From the NCBI RefSeq assembly GCF_000719345.1, contig NZ_JOFX01000050.1:1-64000 (forward strand): a DNA stretch of 64,000 nt, written 5' to 3'. The notes under the pieces are model-generated. The model was not told the DNA's origin. It made no database searches and saw nothing but the letters and a program-made list of their open reading frames with translations. Of the stretch, positions 37,457 to 46,065 are shown one piece after another. The translations under genes were made by a program, and so were the position numbers. Source of the stretch: Streptomyces sp. NRRL F-2664. GTDB lineage: Bacteria; Actinomycetota; Actinomycetes; Streptomycetales; Streptomycetaceae. How positions within the stretch are numbered: the stretch's first letter is position 1; each line of letters opens with the position of its first letter.

Positions 37457-37528
37457 TGGGCTATGGTGTAATTGGCAACACGAAGGTTTCTGGTTCCTTT
37501 GTTCTAGGTTCGAGTCCTGGTAGCCCAG
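37457..37528 (+). tRNA. tRNA-Gln (CTG), copy 2
   Basis: 72 bases; differs from copy 1 by paired changes. The acceptor is TGGGCTA/TAGCCCA instead of TGGGGTA/TACCCCA, and the anticodon stem has GAAGG/CCTTT instead of GAGGG/CCCTT, plus two single changes. Structure is therefore preserved. Confidence 0.93.
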
Positions 37529-37542
37529 CGCAGTACAAGCAA

Positions 37543-37615
37543 GCCCCCGTTGTGTAGCGGCCTAGCACGCCGCCCTCTCAAGGCGGTAGCGCCGGTTCGA
37601 ATCCGGTCGGGGGTA
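37543..37615 (+). tRNA. tRNA-Glu (CTC), copy 3
   Basis: Same 73-base sequence as the other two tRNA-Glu genes; last of the Gln-Glu-Glu-Gln-Glu cluster and followed within 7 bases by a strong terminator. Confidence 0.95.
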
Positions 37616-37621
37616 CGCATG

Positions 37622-37658
37622 GAAGAGGCCCTCCGCGTTCGTCGCGGAGGGCCTCTTC
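37622..37658. terminator. Terminator of the tRNA cluster
   Basis: Perfect 16-bp stem GAAGAGGCCCTCCGCG (37622-37637) with 37643-37658 and loop TTCGT. It lies between the tRNAs and the convergent ndgR gene. Confidence 0.9.
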
Positions 37659-37785
37659 GTCATGCCCCCGGTCCGCGCGGCCCGGGCGGCCGCGCACACA
37701 AGTACGGGCCCGGAGGCGCGTGTTCGGACGTGTGCGGCGTCGAACGCGCCCCCGGGCCCGGGGGTGGACGGATAGGGGAACGGCG

Positions 37786-38502
37786 TCAGCCGGAGCGGCG
37801 CAGCGCCTCCGTGAGGCGGGCGGCCGCGTCGATGACGGCCTGGGCGTGCATCCGGCCGGGGTGGCGGGTCAGCCGCTCGATCGGCCCGGAGACCGACACG
37901 GAGGCCACGACGCGGTTCGACGGCCCGCGCACCGGCGCCGACACCGACGCCACGCCGGGCTCCCGCTCGCCGATCGACTGGGCCCAGCCGCGGCGCCGTA
38001 CGCCCGACAGGGCCGTCGCCGTGAAGCGCGCGCCCTGCAGACCGCGGTGGAGCCGCTCGGGCTCCTCCCAGGCCATCAGGATCTGCGCGGCCGAGCCGGC
38101 CTTCATGGGCAGGGTCGAGCCCACCGGCACGGTGTCCCGAAGGCCGGACAGCCGCTCCGCGGCCGCCACGCAGATGCGCATGTCTCCCTGACGGCGGTAG
38201 AGCTGCGCGCTCTCGCCCGTCACGTCGCGGAGGTGGGTGAGTACCGGTCCCGCCGTGGCCAGCAGTCGGTCCTCGCCGGCCGCGGCGGCGAGCTCCGCCA
38301 GCCGCGGACCGAGGATGAACCGGCCCTGCATGTCCCTCGCCACCATCCGGTGGTGTTCCAGTGCCACGGCCAGGCGATGTGCCGTGGGTCGTGCGAGCCC
38401 TGTCGCCGCGACCAGCCCGGCGAGGGTGGCCGGACCGGACTCCAGTGCGCTCAGTACCAGAGCTGCCTTGTCGAGAACGCCGACGCCGCTAGAGTTGTCC
38501 AT
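37786..38502 (-). CDS. ndgR: IclR-family regulator NdgR
   Basis: 238 residues. N-terminal winged helix-turn-helix about residues 8-65 (VLDKAALVLSALESGPATLAGLVAATGLARPTAHRLAVAL), then the IclR effector domain (MKAGSAAQILMAW, GWAQSIGEREPGVASVSAPV, ASVSVSGPIERL). NdgR of streptomycetes controls leucine genes, amino-acid metabolism and antibiotic production (established for the family). ATG 38502 is chosen; a longer frame to 38637 would cover the shared operator. It is divergent from leuCD with a near-perfect 21-bp palindrome between, consistent with autoregulation and leuCD control. Confidence 0.92.
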   Translation of the reverse strand: MDNSSGVGVLDKAALVLSALESGPATLAGLVAATGLARPTAHRLAVALEHHRMVARDMQGRFILGPRLAELAAAAGEDRLLATAGPVLTHLRDVTGESAQLYRRQGDMRICVAAAERLSGLRDTVPVGSTLPMKAGSAAQILMAWEEPERLHRGLQGARFTATALSGVRRRGWAQSIGEREPGVASVSAPVRGPSNRVVASVSVSGPIERLTRHPGRMHAQAVIDAAARLTEALRRSG

Positions 38503-38514
38503 GAAACGATATTC

Positions 38515-38535
38515 GCGTCTCACACTGTGAAACGC
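38515..38535. promoter_or_regulatory. Probable NdgR operator
   Basis: Arms GCGTCTCACA and TGTGAAACGC around a central C pair at 9 of 10 positions. It sits 12 bp from the ndgR start and upstream of leuC, where an IclR-type regulator would control both directions. Confidence 0.55.
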
Positions 38536-38683
38536 AAGTTCAATTTTTCCAAGAACCAGCGAGTCTGTATGTGCGGGTCCACGAACCACTGGGTCCGAGC
38601 CGTCGTCCGGGACGTGGGGTACGGGCGACCGGCGCACGAATCTCTATGAAGCGCCGGCACACCCGCCGGCCGGAGGGAAAGCG

Positions 38684-40108
38684 ATGGGTAGGACTCTCGC
38701 GGAGAAGGTCTGGGACGACCATGTCGTCCGGCGCGCCGAAGGCGAGCCCGACCTCCTCTTCATCGATCTGCACCTGCTGCACGAGGTGACCAGCCCGCAG
38801 GCCTTCGAAGGACTGCGCCAGGCCGGCCGCACGGTCCGACGCCTCGACCTCACCATCGCGACCGAGGACCACAACACCCCCACCCTCGACATCGACAAGC
38901 CGATCGCGGACCCGGTCTCCCGGGCCCAGCTGGAGACGCTGCGCAAGAACTGCGCCGAGTTCGGCGTCCGCCTGCACCCGCTGGGCGACATCGAGCAGGG
39001 CGTCGTCCACGTCGTGGGACCGCAGCTCGGCCTGACCCAGCCCGGCACCACGGTGGTCTGCGGCGACTCGCACACCTCCACGCACGGTGCCTTCGGCGCA
39101 CTGGCCTTCGGCATCGGCACCAGCCAGGTCGAGCACGTGCTGGCCACCCAGACCCTGCCGCTCGCCCGTCCCAGGACGATGGCGATCACCGTCACCGGCG
39201 AGCTGGCCGAGGGGGTCACCGCGAAGGACCTGATCCTGGCGATCATCGCCAAGATCGGCACCGGCGGCGGCCAGGGCTACATCCTGGAGTACCGCGGCGA
39301 GGCCATCGAGCGGCTGTCGATGGAAGCCCGCATGACCATCTGCAACATGTCGATCGAGGCCGGCGCCCGGGCGGGCATGATCGCCCCCGACCGGACCACC
39401 TTCGACTACCTCCGGGGCCGCGCCCACGCCCCCGTGGGCGAGGACTGGGACGCCGCCGTCGCGTACTGGGAGACCCTGCGCACCGACGAGGACGCGGTCT
39501 TCGACGCCGAGGTCGTCATCGACGGTGCGTCGCTGTCCCCGTTCGTCACCTGGGGCACCAACCCCGGCCAGGGCGCCCCGCTGTCGGCGAACGTCCCCGA
39601 CCCGGCTTCGTACGAAGACGCTTCGGAGCGCCTCGCGGCCGAAAAGGCGCTGGAGTACATGGGGTTGAGCGCCGGCCAGCCGCTGCGCGACATCACGGTC
39701 GACACCGTCTTCGTAGGCTCCTGCACCAACGGCCGCATCGAGGACCTGCGCGCCGTCGCCGGGATCATCGAGGGCCGCAAAGTCGCCGACGGTGTACGGA
39801 TGCTGGTCGTCCCCGGCTCGGTCCGCGTCGCCCTCCAGGCGGTGGAGGAGGGGCTGGACAAGGTCTTCAAGGAGGCCGGCGCCGAGTGGCGGCACGCGGG
39901 CTGTTCGATGTGCCTGGGCATGAACCCCGACCAACTGGCCCCCGGTGAGCGCTCCGCGTCCACCTCCAACCGCAACTTCGAGGGCCGGCAGGGCAAGGGC
40001 GGGCGCACCCACCTGGTCTCCCCGCAGGTGGCCGCCGCCACCGCGGTGCTGGGCCATCTGGCCTCGCCCGCCGACCTGTCCGCCGCCGACGCGACCGCCG
40101 GAGTCTGA
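38684..40108 (+). CDS. leuC: 3-isopropylmalate dehydratase large subunit
   Basis: Aconitase-family subunit isomerising 2- to 3-isopropylmalate. 474 residues. Fe-S ligands are visible in [16 protein letters not shown] and the [12 protein letters not shown] pair; also [43 protein letters not shown] and [11 protein letters not shown]. The ATG follows GGAGGGAAAGCG. Three bases after its stop leuD begins, forming an operon. Confidence 0.95.
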   Translation: MGRTLAEKVWDDHVVRRAEGEPDLLFIDLHLLHEVTSPQAFEGLRQAGRTVRRLDLTIATEDHNTPTLDIDKPIADPVSRAQLETLRKNCAEFGVRLHPLGDIEQGVVHVVGPQLGLTQPGTTVVCGDSHTSTHGAFGALAFGIGTSQVEHVLATQTLPLARPRTMAITVTGELAEGVTAKDLILAIIAKIGTGGGQGYILEYRGEAIERLSMEARMTICNMSIEAGARAGMIAPDRTTFDYLRGRAHAPVGEDWDAAVAYWETLRTDEDAVFDAEVVIDGASLSPFVTWGTNPGQGAPLSANVPDPASYEDASERLAAEKALEYMGLSAGQPLRDITVDTVFVGSCTNGRIEDLRAVAGIIEGRKVADGVRMLVVPGSVRVALQAVEEGLDKVFKEAGAEWRHAGCSMCLGMNPDQLAPGERSASTSNRNFEGRQGKGGRTHLVSPQVAAATAVLGHLASPADLSAADATAGV

Positions 40109-40111
40109 ATC

Positions 40112-40705
40112 ATGGAAGCCTTCACCGTCCACACCGGCCGCGCCGTCCCGCTGCGCCGCAGCAACGTCGACACCGACCAGATCATCCCGGCCCACTGGCT
40201 CAAGAAGATCACCCGTGACGGGTTCGAGGACGGGCTCTTCGAGGCCTGGCGCAAGGACCCGGAGTTCATCACCAACCGCCCCGAGCGCGCCGGCGCGACG
40301 GTGCTCGTCGCCGGCCCCGACTTCGGCACCGGCTCCTCGCGCGAGCACGCCGTCTGGGCCCTGCAGAACTTCGGCTTCAAGACGGTCATCTCCTCCCGCT
40401 TCGCCGACATCTTCCGCGGAAACTCCCTGAAGAACGGCCTGCTGACCGTCGTGCTCCCGCAGGAGACCGTCGAGCGGCTGTGGGAGCTGACCGAGGCGGA
40501 CCCCACCGCCGAGATCACGGTCGACCTGGTCGACCGCCAGGTGCGCGCGGAAGGCGTCGTGGCCGAGTTCGAACTCGACGACAACGCCCGCTGGCGTCTG
40601 CTGGAAGGCCTGGACGACATCTCGCTCACCCTTCAGAACGAAGCGGACATCGCCGCCTACGAAAGCGCCCGGCCGGCCTTCAAGCCGCGCACGATTAAGG
40701 CCTGA
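40112..40705 (+). CDS. leuD: 3-isopropylmalate dehydratase small subunit
   Basis: 197-residue swivel-domain partner of LeuC. Typical motifs: [42 protein letters not shown] with surroundings, [15 protein letters not shown]. It follows leuC by 3 bp, and a UUCG-loop terminator follows. Confidence 0.95.
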   Translation: MEAFTVHTGRAVPLRRSNVDTDQIIPAHWLKKITRDGFEDGLFEAWRKDPEFITNRPERAGATVLVAGPDFGTGSSREHAVWALQNFGFKTVISSRFADIFRGNSLKNGLLTVVLPQETVERLWELTEADPTAEITVDLVDRQVRAEGVVAEFELDDNARWRLLEGLDDISLTLQNEADIAAYESARPAFKPRTIKA

Positions 40706-40756
40706 TTCCTGCCTGATCAGCGCTTATTCACCTGCGGGTGATCACGTCGACAACAC

Positions 40757-40786
40757 TGTGCCCCCCGCCTTCGGGCGGGGGGCACA
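40757..40786. terminator. Terminator after leuD (TTCG tetraloop)
   Basis: Perfect 13-bp stem TGTGCCCCCCGCC (40757-40769) with 40774-40786 closing on TTCG; G+C-rich and very stable. Confidence 0.88.
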
Positions 40787-40842
40787 GGCGTTTGTTGAGG
40801 CCCCGTGAGGCGACAACTCGCCCCAGATGGCACAATCTGTGC

Positions 40843-41070
40843 ATGGAACGCGACAGTCAACTCGAGCTCTACGAACTCGTCGCGGACCGGCTGAAAGAAG
40901 CACACACACGGGTGCGCTCACTGCAAGTCCCGGAGGGCGTACGGATGGCGCTGTCCCGGAAGCTGTTGGTCGTCACGGCCGCGGCGAAGCATGATCTCGC
41001 CGATGCGGCAAGGCGCCTGGACAGGTTGATGAAGGACCTCGACGAGGGTCGATTCCCTGAAGGCGACTGA
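40843..41070 (+). CDS. Small helical protein, 75 residues
   Basis: Begins MERDSQLELYELVADRLKEA and consists of two charged amphipathic helices, ending RRLDRLMKDLDEGRFPEGD. No membrane segment or cysteine. It is a conserved neighbour of hupS in streptomycetes, to my recollection. ATG 40843 is chosen over an in-frame start at 40738 that would overlap the leuD terminator. Function unknown. Confidence 0.75.
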   Translation: MERDSQLELYELVADRLKEAHTRVRSLQVPEGVRMALSRKLLVVTAAAKHDLADAARRLDRLMKDLDEGRFPEGD

Positions 41071-41140
41071 TGCGAAGGAACTCCGTAACCGCCTCCGGCG
41101 TTGCGGCACTAGGGTGATTAGCCCGTTTCGTGTTTGATTT

Positions 41141-41155
41141 GCGGTATATATCCGC
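41141..41155. promoter_or_regulatory. A/T-centred palindrome in hupS promoter region
   Basis: GCGG-TATATAT-CCGC, 60 bp upstream of hupS. The A/T centre could be the -10 region overlapped by an operator. Weak evidence. Confidence 0.3.
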
Positions 41156-41214
41156 CTAACGTGCGAAATAAGCTTGAACACATTCGTTCTGGCGATGTCT
41201 CCGAAGGGGAAGAC

Positions 41215-41892
41215 GTGAACAAGGCGCAGCTCGTAGAAGCGATTGCCGACAAGCTGGGCGGCCGCCAGCAGGCCGCGGACGCTGTCGACGCGGTACTGGA
41301 CGCCATCGTCCGCGCTACCGTCGCAGGCGACCGGGTCTCGGTCACGGGCTTCGGCTCGTTCGAGAAGGTCGACCGCCCGGCCCGCTACGCCCGTAACCCG
41401 CAGACGGGTGAGCGCGTCCGGGTCAAGAAGACCTCGGTGCCCCGCTTCCGCGCCGGCCAGGGGTTCAAGGACCTGGTCAGCGGCACGAAGAAGCTGCCCA
41501 AGGGCGGCGAGGTGTCGGTGAAGAAGGCCCCGAAGGGCAGCCTGAGCGGCGGTGCCTCCGCGACGGTCAAGAAGGCCGCCGCGAAGAAGGCCACCACCGC
41601 CAAGAAGGCCGCCGCGAAGTCCACGACGGCGAAGAAGACCACGGCGAAGAAGACTACGGCGACCGCCAAGAAGACGGCCGTGAAGAGCACGGGCGCGGCG
41701 AAGAAGACGACCGCCGCCGCCAAGAAGACCACCACCGCCAAGAAGGCCCCGGCGGCGGCGAAGAAGACCACCGCCACCGCGAAGAAGACCGCCCCGGCGG
41801 CCAAGAAGGCCACCGCGGCGACGAAGGCGCCGGCCAAGAAGACGGCGACCCGCAAGGCCACCGCGAAGAAGACCACCGCCCGCAAGAAGTAG
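41215..41892 (+). CDS. hupS: HU-family nucleoid protein with Lys/Ala-rich tail
   Basis: 225 residues. Residues 1-92 are a standard HU fold: NKAQLVEAIADKLGGRQQAA, VTGFGSFEKVDRPARYARNP, then RFRAGQGFKDLV. Residues about 100-225 form a histone-H1-like tail of KKxxA and AKKTT repeats with no acidic residues after about residue 100. HupS compacts DNA in spores and in aerial growth in S. coelicolor (family knowledge). GTG 41215 follows AAGGGGAAGAC. An ATG at 41134 would precede the promoter-like palindrome. Followed by a strong hairpin. Confidence 0.95.
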   Translation: MNKAQLVEAIADKLGGRQQAADAVDAVLDAIVRATVAGDRVSVTGFGSFEKVDRPARYARNPQTGERVRVKKTSVPRFRAGQGFKDLVSGTKKLPKGGEVSVKKAPKGSLSGGASATVKKAAAKKATTAKKAAAKSTTAKKTTAKKTTATAKKTAVKSTGAAKKTTAAAKKTTTAKKAPAAAKKTTATAKKTAPAAKKATAATKAPAKKTATRKATAKKTTARKK

Positions 41893-41912
41893 GGGCACGA
41901 GTCACACACGCC

Positions 41913-41945
41913 GGGCCGGCTTCCCTCCTCCGGGGAAGCCGGCCC
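41913..41945. terminator. Terminator between hupS and cofC
   Basis: Perfect 13-bp stem GGGCCGGCTTCCC (41913-41925) with 41933-41945; between convergent genes. Confidence 0.85.
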
Positions 41946-41988
41946 GCGGTGCGCTCAGGGGGCGCCCGCCGTGCGGAAGGCCGGGAGG

Positions 41989-42792
41989 TCAGAAGGTCTG
42001 CAGCGTGATCAGGGTGATCCGCAGGTCCGCGCCCTTGCCGTCCGTCTCGATCCGGACCCGCTGTCCGGGACGCAGCAGCCGCAGACCGCCCGCGTCGAAG
42101 GCCGGCGCCTCGAAGGGCACCGGGGTGCCGTCGTCCAGCAGCACACTGCCGCTGCGGGTCTGGGAGTCGTACGTGTACGCGGTCGCCTGCATACCCGCAC
42201 TGTATCGGGCGGTGTGGAGCCCCACACCGAGGGCGAGCGCCGTCCGCAGATCCGCCGCCGTGTCCACGTCCCGGCGCACGCTGTCCACGTCCGTCAATGC
42301 GATCTCCACCGCTCCCGAGGCGGAATGCCGGGCCCGCGACGGGCCCCCGAAGGACGGGGCCAATTCCACACCCGGCGCTGCGGAAAGCAGAGTCGTCCCG
42401 ATTCCGGCCGCATCCGCCAGAAATGCCCGCGGAAATGCCGAGGCGTTTTCGAGCACGCGTAGCAATTCCCCGGGCCGCAGCGCCGGCAGGTCGGCGTTCA
42501 TCGCCGCGACCGCGCCGCCGGGACGTCCCGCGCGCGCCGCGCGGGCGCCGTGCGCCAGCGCCGCGTTGAGACCGGCCCCCGGGGTGTCCGCGACGATCCG
42601 CGCCCCCAGCCCGGCCAGTTCCCGGCCGGCGCCGGCGTCGTCCGTGACGACCACCACATCCGCGACCGCGGCGCAGGCCAGCGCCCCTGCGACGGTGTCC
42701 TGGGCGAAGGCCAGGGCGAGCCCCGGACGGGAGGCCCCGACGGCCGCCGCGAGCCGGCTCTTGGCCACCGACAGGGGCTTCAGCGGGACCAC
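41989..42792 (-). CDS. cofC: CofC guanylyltransferase read into cold-shock-like domain
   Basis: Residues 1-200 are CofC, which activates 2-phospholactate (or a related 3-carbon acid) with GTP for coenzyme F420 synthesis: VPLKPLSVAKSRLA, VVVVTDDAGAG, VADTPGAGLNAALAHGARA, VAAMNADLPAL and a late DVDTAADLRTALALG. CofC proteins normally end there. Here the frame continues without a stop into 67 residues starting MQATAYTYDSQTRSGSVLLD, which on its own looks like a small OB/cold-shock-type protein. Its ATG (42192) has a promoter-like TACAGT 6 bases upstream, so it may also be made independently. GTG 42792 is the nominal start; a few residues further upstream may belong. Confidence 0.8.
   Translation of the reverse strand: MVPLKPLSVAKSRLAAAVGASRPGLALAFAQDTVAGALACAAVADVVVVTDDAGAGRELAGLGARIVADTPGAGLNAALAHGARAARAGRPGGAVAAMNADLPALRPGELLRVLENASAFPRAFLADAAGIGTTLLSAAPGVELAPSFGGPSRARHSASGAVEIALTDVDSVRRDVDTAADLRTALALGVGLHTARYSAGMQATAYTYDSQTRSGSVLLDDGTPVPFEAPAFDAGGLRLLRPGQRVRIETDGKGADLRITLITLQTF
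42193..42226 (-). promoter_or_regulatory. Possible leaderless promoter and hairpin inside cofC frame
   Basis: On the minus strand GGTGTGG-GGCT-CCACACC forms a perfect 7-bp hairpin, followed by TACAGT ending 6 bases before ATG 42192. This spacing fits a -10 element of a leaderless mRNA for the 67-residue C-terminal part. Confidence 0.4.
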
Positions 42793-43040
42793 CAGACTCC
42801 AGACCGCGTTCGTGGCGGCCCCCTTCCCCTCCGGTGCGCACCGGTCCCTGCCCGCACGGAGGTCGGGTCATGGCCGGGTCATGTGTCGTCCCATTGTCGC
42901 TCCCGCCCGGGCAGCCCGGGAGCCCGGCGGTCCGAGCGGGGCGTACGGTGTTCTCGACAGAGGCCGGGCCCGGGGTGACACTTGTCCGGCCGACGACGAG
43001 GTGCCCCAGCCGCGCACCGGTCCTAGAGGAAGGTGTCCGA

Positions 43041-43793
43041 GTGTCCCGCCGCAGAATCGGCTTCTGGTACCGCCTGGCGGCGGTCATCGCAAAACCGCCG
43101 CTGGTGGTGCTGTTCAAGCGGGACTGGCGGGGAATGGAGCACATTCCGGCCGAGGGCGGCTTTATCACCGCCGTCAATCACAACTCGTATCTGGACCCGC
43201 TCTCCTACGCGCACTTCCAGTACAACAGCGGCCGGGTGCCCCGATTGCTCGCCAAGGCCGCCCTCTTCAAGGTCCCCTTTGTCGGGTCGATCCTCCGCGG
43301 CAGCGGACAGATCCCCGTCTACCGGGAGACCACCAACGCCCTGGACGCATTCCGGGCCGCCGTCGACGCCATCGAGCGCGGCGAATGCGTCGCCTTCTAC
43401 CCCGAGGGCACGCTGACCCGGGATCCCGACATGTGGCCGATGGCCGGCAAGACCGGTGTCGCCCGCGTCGCGCTGATCACGAGGGCGCCCGTCATTCCGG
43501 TGGCGCAGTGGGGTGCCAACCTCGCCATGCCGCCGTACGCCAAGGAGAACAAGGTCCGGCTCTTCCCCCGCAAGACCCTCCAGGTGCTCGCCGGACCGCC
43601 GGTCGACCTCTCGGCCTACTACGACCGGGAACCCACCCCGGACGTCCTCAAGGAGGCCACCGAGACCATCATGGCGGCCGTCACCCGGCTCCTGGAGGAG
43701 GTGCGGGGCGAGACCGCGCCCGACCAGCCGTACGACCATCGCAACGCCAGGGCGGAACAGCGGCGCAAGGCCGCGGGGGAGGGCATGAAGTGA
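43041..43793 (+). CDS. 1-acylglycerol-3-phosphate acyltransferase
   Basis: 250-residue PlsC-family enzyme transferring an acyl group to lysophosphatidate at the membrane. Catalytic HX4D in AVNHNSYLD (residues about 44-52), then FKVPFVGSILRGSGQIPVYR, and the PEGT motif in CVAFYPEGTLTRD. GTG 43041 follows AGGAAGG; an earlier ATG is not supported. Its stop overlaps the gpsA start (GTGA), so glycerol-3-phosphate synthesis and acylation are coupled. Confidence 0.92.
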   Translation: MSRRRIGFWYRLAAVIAKPPLVVLFKRDWRGMEHIPAEGGFITAVNHNSYLDPLSYAHFQYNSGRVPRLLAKAALFKVPFVGSILRGSGQIPVYRETTNALDAFRAAVDAIERGECVAFYPEGTLTRDPDMWPMAGKTGVARVALITRAPVIPVAQWGANLAMPPYAKENKVRLFPRKTLQVLAGPPVDLSAYYDREPTPDVLKEATETIMAAVTRLLEEVRGETAPDQPYDHRNARAEQRRKAAGEGMK

Positions 43794-44800
43794 CACGTCC
43801 CATCAAGGCGACCGTCTTCGGAACAGGCTCCTGGGGCACGGCCTTCGCCATCGTGCTCGCCGACGCCGGCTGCGAGGTGACCCTCTGGGGCCGCCGCCGC
43901 GAGGTCGTCGACGCCATCAACACGACCCGGACCAACCCGGACTACTTCCCGGACGTCGAACTGCCCGCGAACATCCGGGCCGCCCACGAGCCGGCCGAGG
44001 CCGCGGCGGGCGCCGATTTCACCGTCCTGGCCGTCCCCTCCCAGACCCTCCGCGACAACCTCGCCGCCTGGGCCCCGCTGCTGGCCCCGGACACGGTGCT
44101 CGTCTCCCTCATGAAGGGCATCGAACTGGGCACCGCGAAGCGGATGAGCGAGGTCATCGAGGAGGTGGCCAAGGTCCCCGCCGAGCGGATCGCCGTCGTC
44201 ACCGGCCCCAACCTGGCCGCAGAGATCGCCGCCCGCCAGCCCGCCGCCTCCGTCGTCGCCTGCGTGGACGAGGCCGTCGCCCAGCGCCTCCAGGCCGCCT
44301 GCCACACCCCCTACTTCCGCCCGTACACCAGCACGGACGTCATCGGCTGCGAGCTCGGCGGCGCCGTGAAGAACGTCATCGGCCTCGCCGTCGGCATCGC
44401 GGACGGCATGGGCCTCGGCGACAACACCAAGGGCTCGCTCATCACCCGGGGCCTCGCCGAAGCGACCCGCCTGGGCGTGGCCATGGGCGCCGACCCGCTG
44501 ACCTTCTCCGGCCTGGCGGGTCTCGGCGACCTCGTCGCCACCTGCTCCTCGCCGCTCTCCCGGAACCACACCTTCGGCACCAACCTCGGCCGCGGGATGA
44601 CCCTGGAGGAGACCATCGCGGTCACCCGGCAGACGGCCGAGGGGGTCAAGTCCTGCCAGTCCGTGGCCGATCTCGCGGGCCGGCACGGGGTGGACATGCC
44701 CATCACCGAGACCGTCGTCGACATCGTCCACCACGGCAAGCCCACCCTCGTGGCCCTGAAGGAGCTGATGGGCCGCAGCGCCAAACCGGAACGTCGCTGA
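43790..44800 (+). CDS. gpsA: NAD(P)-dependent glycerol-3-phosphate dehydrogenase
   Basis: 336 residues producing sn-glycerol-3-phosphate from dihydroxyacetone phosphate for phospholipids. N-terminal nucleotide fold FGTGSWGTAFAIVLADAG, then LMKGIELGTAKRMSEV, VVTGPNLAAEIA, the catalytic lysine region GGAVKNVIGLAVGIADG and NTKGSLITRGLAE. GTG 43790 lies inside the preceding gene's stop. Confidence 0.95.
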   Translation: MTRPIKATVFGTGSWGTAFAIVLADAGCEVTLWGRRREVVDAINTTRTNPDYFPDVELPANIRAAHEPAEAAAGADFTVLAVPSQTLRDNLAAWAPLLAPDTVLVSLMKGIELGTAKRMSEVIEEVAKVPAERIAVVTGPNLAAEIAARQPAASVVACVDEAVAQRLQAACHTPYFRPYTSTDVIGCELGGAVKNVIGLAVGIADGMGLGDNTKGSLITRGLAEATRLGVAMGADPLTFSGLAGLGDLVATCSSPLSRNHTFGTNLGRGMTLEETIAVTRQTAEGVKSCQSVADLAGRHGVDMPITETVVDIVHHGKPTLVALKELMGRSAKPERR

Positions 44801-44839
44801 CACCTTTCCGGACGCATGAGCGGGTACTCTCATGCCGAT

Positions 44840-45997
44840 ATGAGCAGCGAGAACCTCCCCCAGACCCCTGAGCAGCAGGGCCGCAAGCCCCGCGTGGCCG
44901 TCGTGTTCGGCGGCCGCAGCTCGGAACACGCCATCTCGGTCGTCACGGCGGGCGCCGTCCTGCGCTCCATCGACCGGTCCAAGTACGAGGTGCTGCCCAT
45001 CGGCATCACCACGGACGGCCGATGGGCGCTGACCGCCGACGAGCCCGCGCGGATGGCCATCGCAGACCGCAGGCTCCCGAGCGTCGAGGAGCTCGCCGAG
45101 TCCGAGGACGGCGCCGTCGTGCTCTCGGTCGACCCGGCCAGCCGCCAGGTCGTCTACACCGAGCCGGGCGCGGTCCCGAAGGCCCTGGGCGAGGTCGACG
45201 TCGTCTTCCCCGTGCTCCACGGGCCCTACGGCGAGGACGGCACCCTCCAGGGCCTCCTGGAGCTCTCCGGCATCCCGTACGTCGGCTCGGGCGTCCTCGC
45301 CTCGGCCGTCGGACAGGACAAGGACTACATGAAGCGGGTGTTCACGTCCTTCGGGCTGAGCGTCGGCCCGTACGTGACCATCCGCCCGCGTGAGTGGGAG
45401 GCCGACCGGGACGCCGCCCGGGCCCGGATCCTGGACTTCGCCGGCGAGCACGGCTGGCCGCTCTTCGTGAAGCCCGCCCGGGCCGGCTCCTCCATCGGCA
45501 TCACCAAGGTCGACGACGCCTCCGGCCTCGACGCCGCCGTCAAGGAGGCCCGCCGCCACGACCCGAAGATCATCGTGGAGGCGCTGCTGCGCGGCCGCGA
45601 GATCGAGTGCGGCGTCCTGGAGTTCGAGGACGGTCCGCGCGCGAGCGTGCCCGCCGAGATCCCGCCGGTGTCCAGCCACGACTTCTACGACTTCGAGGCG
45701 AAGTACATCGACTCCGCCTCCGGGATCGTGCCCGCGCCGCTCACCCCGGAGCAGACCGCCGAGGTCCGGCGGCTCGCGATCGAGGCCTTCGAGGCCGCGT
45801 CCTGCGAGGGCCTCGTGCGCGCCGACTTCTTCCTCACCGAGGACGGCGAGTTCGTCATCAACGAGATCAACACGATGCCCGGTTTCACGCCGATCTCGAT
45901 GTACCCGCTGATGTGGGAGAAGACGGGCATCGCGTACCCGGAGCTGGTGGACCGCCTGATCCAGGCCGCCCTGCGCCGCTCCACCGGGCTGCGCTAG
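44840..45997 (+). CDS. ddl: D-alanine--D-alanine ligase
   Basis: ATP-grasp enzyme making the D-Ala-D-Ala end of the peptidoglycan precursor. About 385 residues. Motifs: VAVVFGGRSSEHAISV, VVFPVLHGPYGEDGTLQG, DKDYMKRVF, GWPLFVKPARAGSSIGITKV and the C-terminal EINTMPGFTPISMYP. ATG 44840 is preceded by TACTCT about 11 bases away and no ribosome site, suggesting a leaderless transcript. An ATG at 44816 adds eight residues but would include that element. Confidence 0.93.
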   Translation: MSSENLPQTPEQQGRKPRVAVVFGGRSSEHAISVVTAGAVLRSIDRSKYEVLPIGITTDGRWALTADEPARMAIADRRLPSVEELAESEDGAVVLSVDPASRQVVYTEPGAVPKALGEVDVVFPVLHGPYGEDGTLQGLLELSGIPYVGSGVLASAVGQDKDYMKRVFTSFGLSVGPYVTIRPREWEADRDAARARILDFAGEHGWPLFVKPARAGSSIGITKVDDASGLDAAVKEARRHDPKIIVEALLRGREIECGVLEFEDGPRASVPAEIPPVSSHDFYDFEAKYIDSASGIVPAPLTPEQTAEVRRLAIEAFEAASCEGLVRADFFLTEDGEFVINEINTMPGFTPISMYPLMWEKTGIAYPELVDRLIQAALRRSTGLR

Positions 45998-46005
45998 CCC
46001 CCCGT

Positions 46006-46057
46006 ACGCCGCCGCCCGCCGGACGCCCTGGGGAGGGCGGCCGGCGGGCGGCGGCGT
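46006..46057. terminator. Long hairpin between ddl and DUF3515 gene
   Basis: 17-bp arms (46006-46022 with 46041-46057; ACGCCGCCGCCCGCCGG) and an inner GCCCT/AGGGC stem; bidirectional terminator of convergent genes. Confidence 0.85.
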
Positions 46058-46065
46058 GCCGGAAC

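Noticed and set aside
37616..37785. A gene between the tRNA cluster and ndgR
   Set aside because: Contains the tRNA terminator and no frame with a start signal and coding bias of its own.
41560..41892. Repetitive DNA in hupS as a possible tandem-repeat or CRISPR-like array
   Set aside because: The repetition is codon-level (Lys/Ala/Thr) within a reading frame, not spaced repeats.
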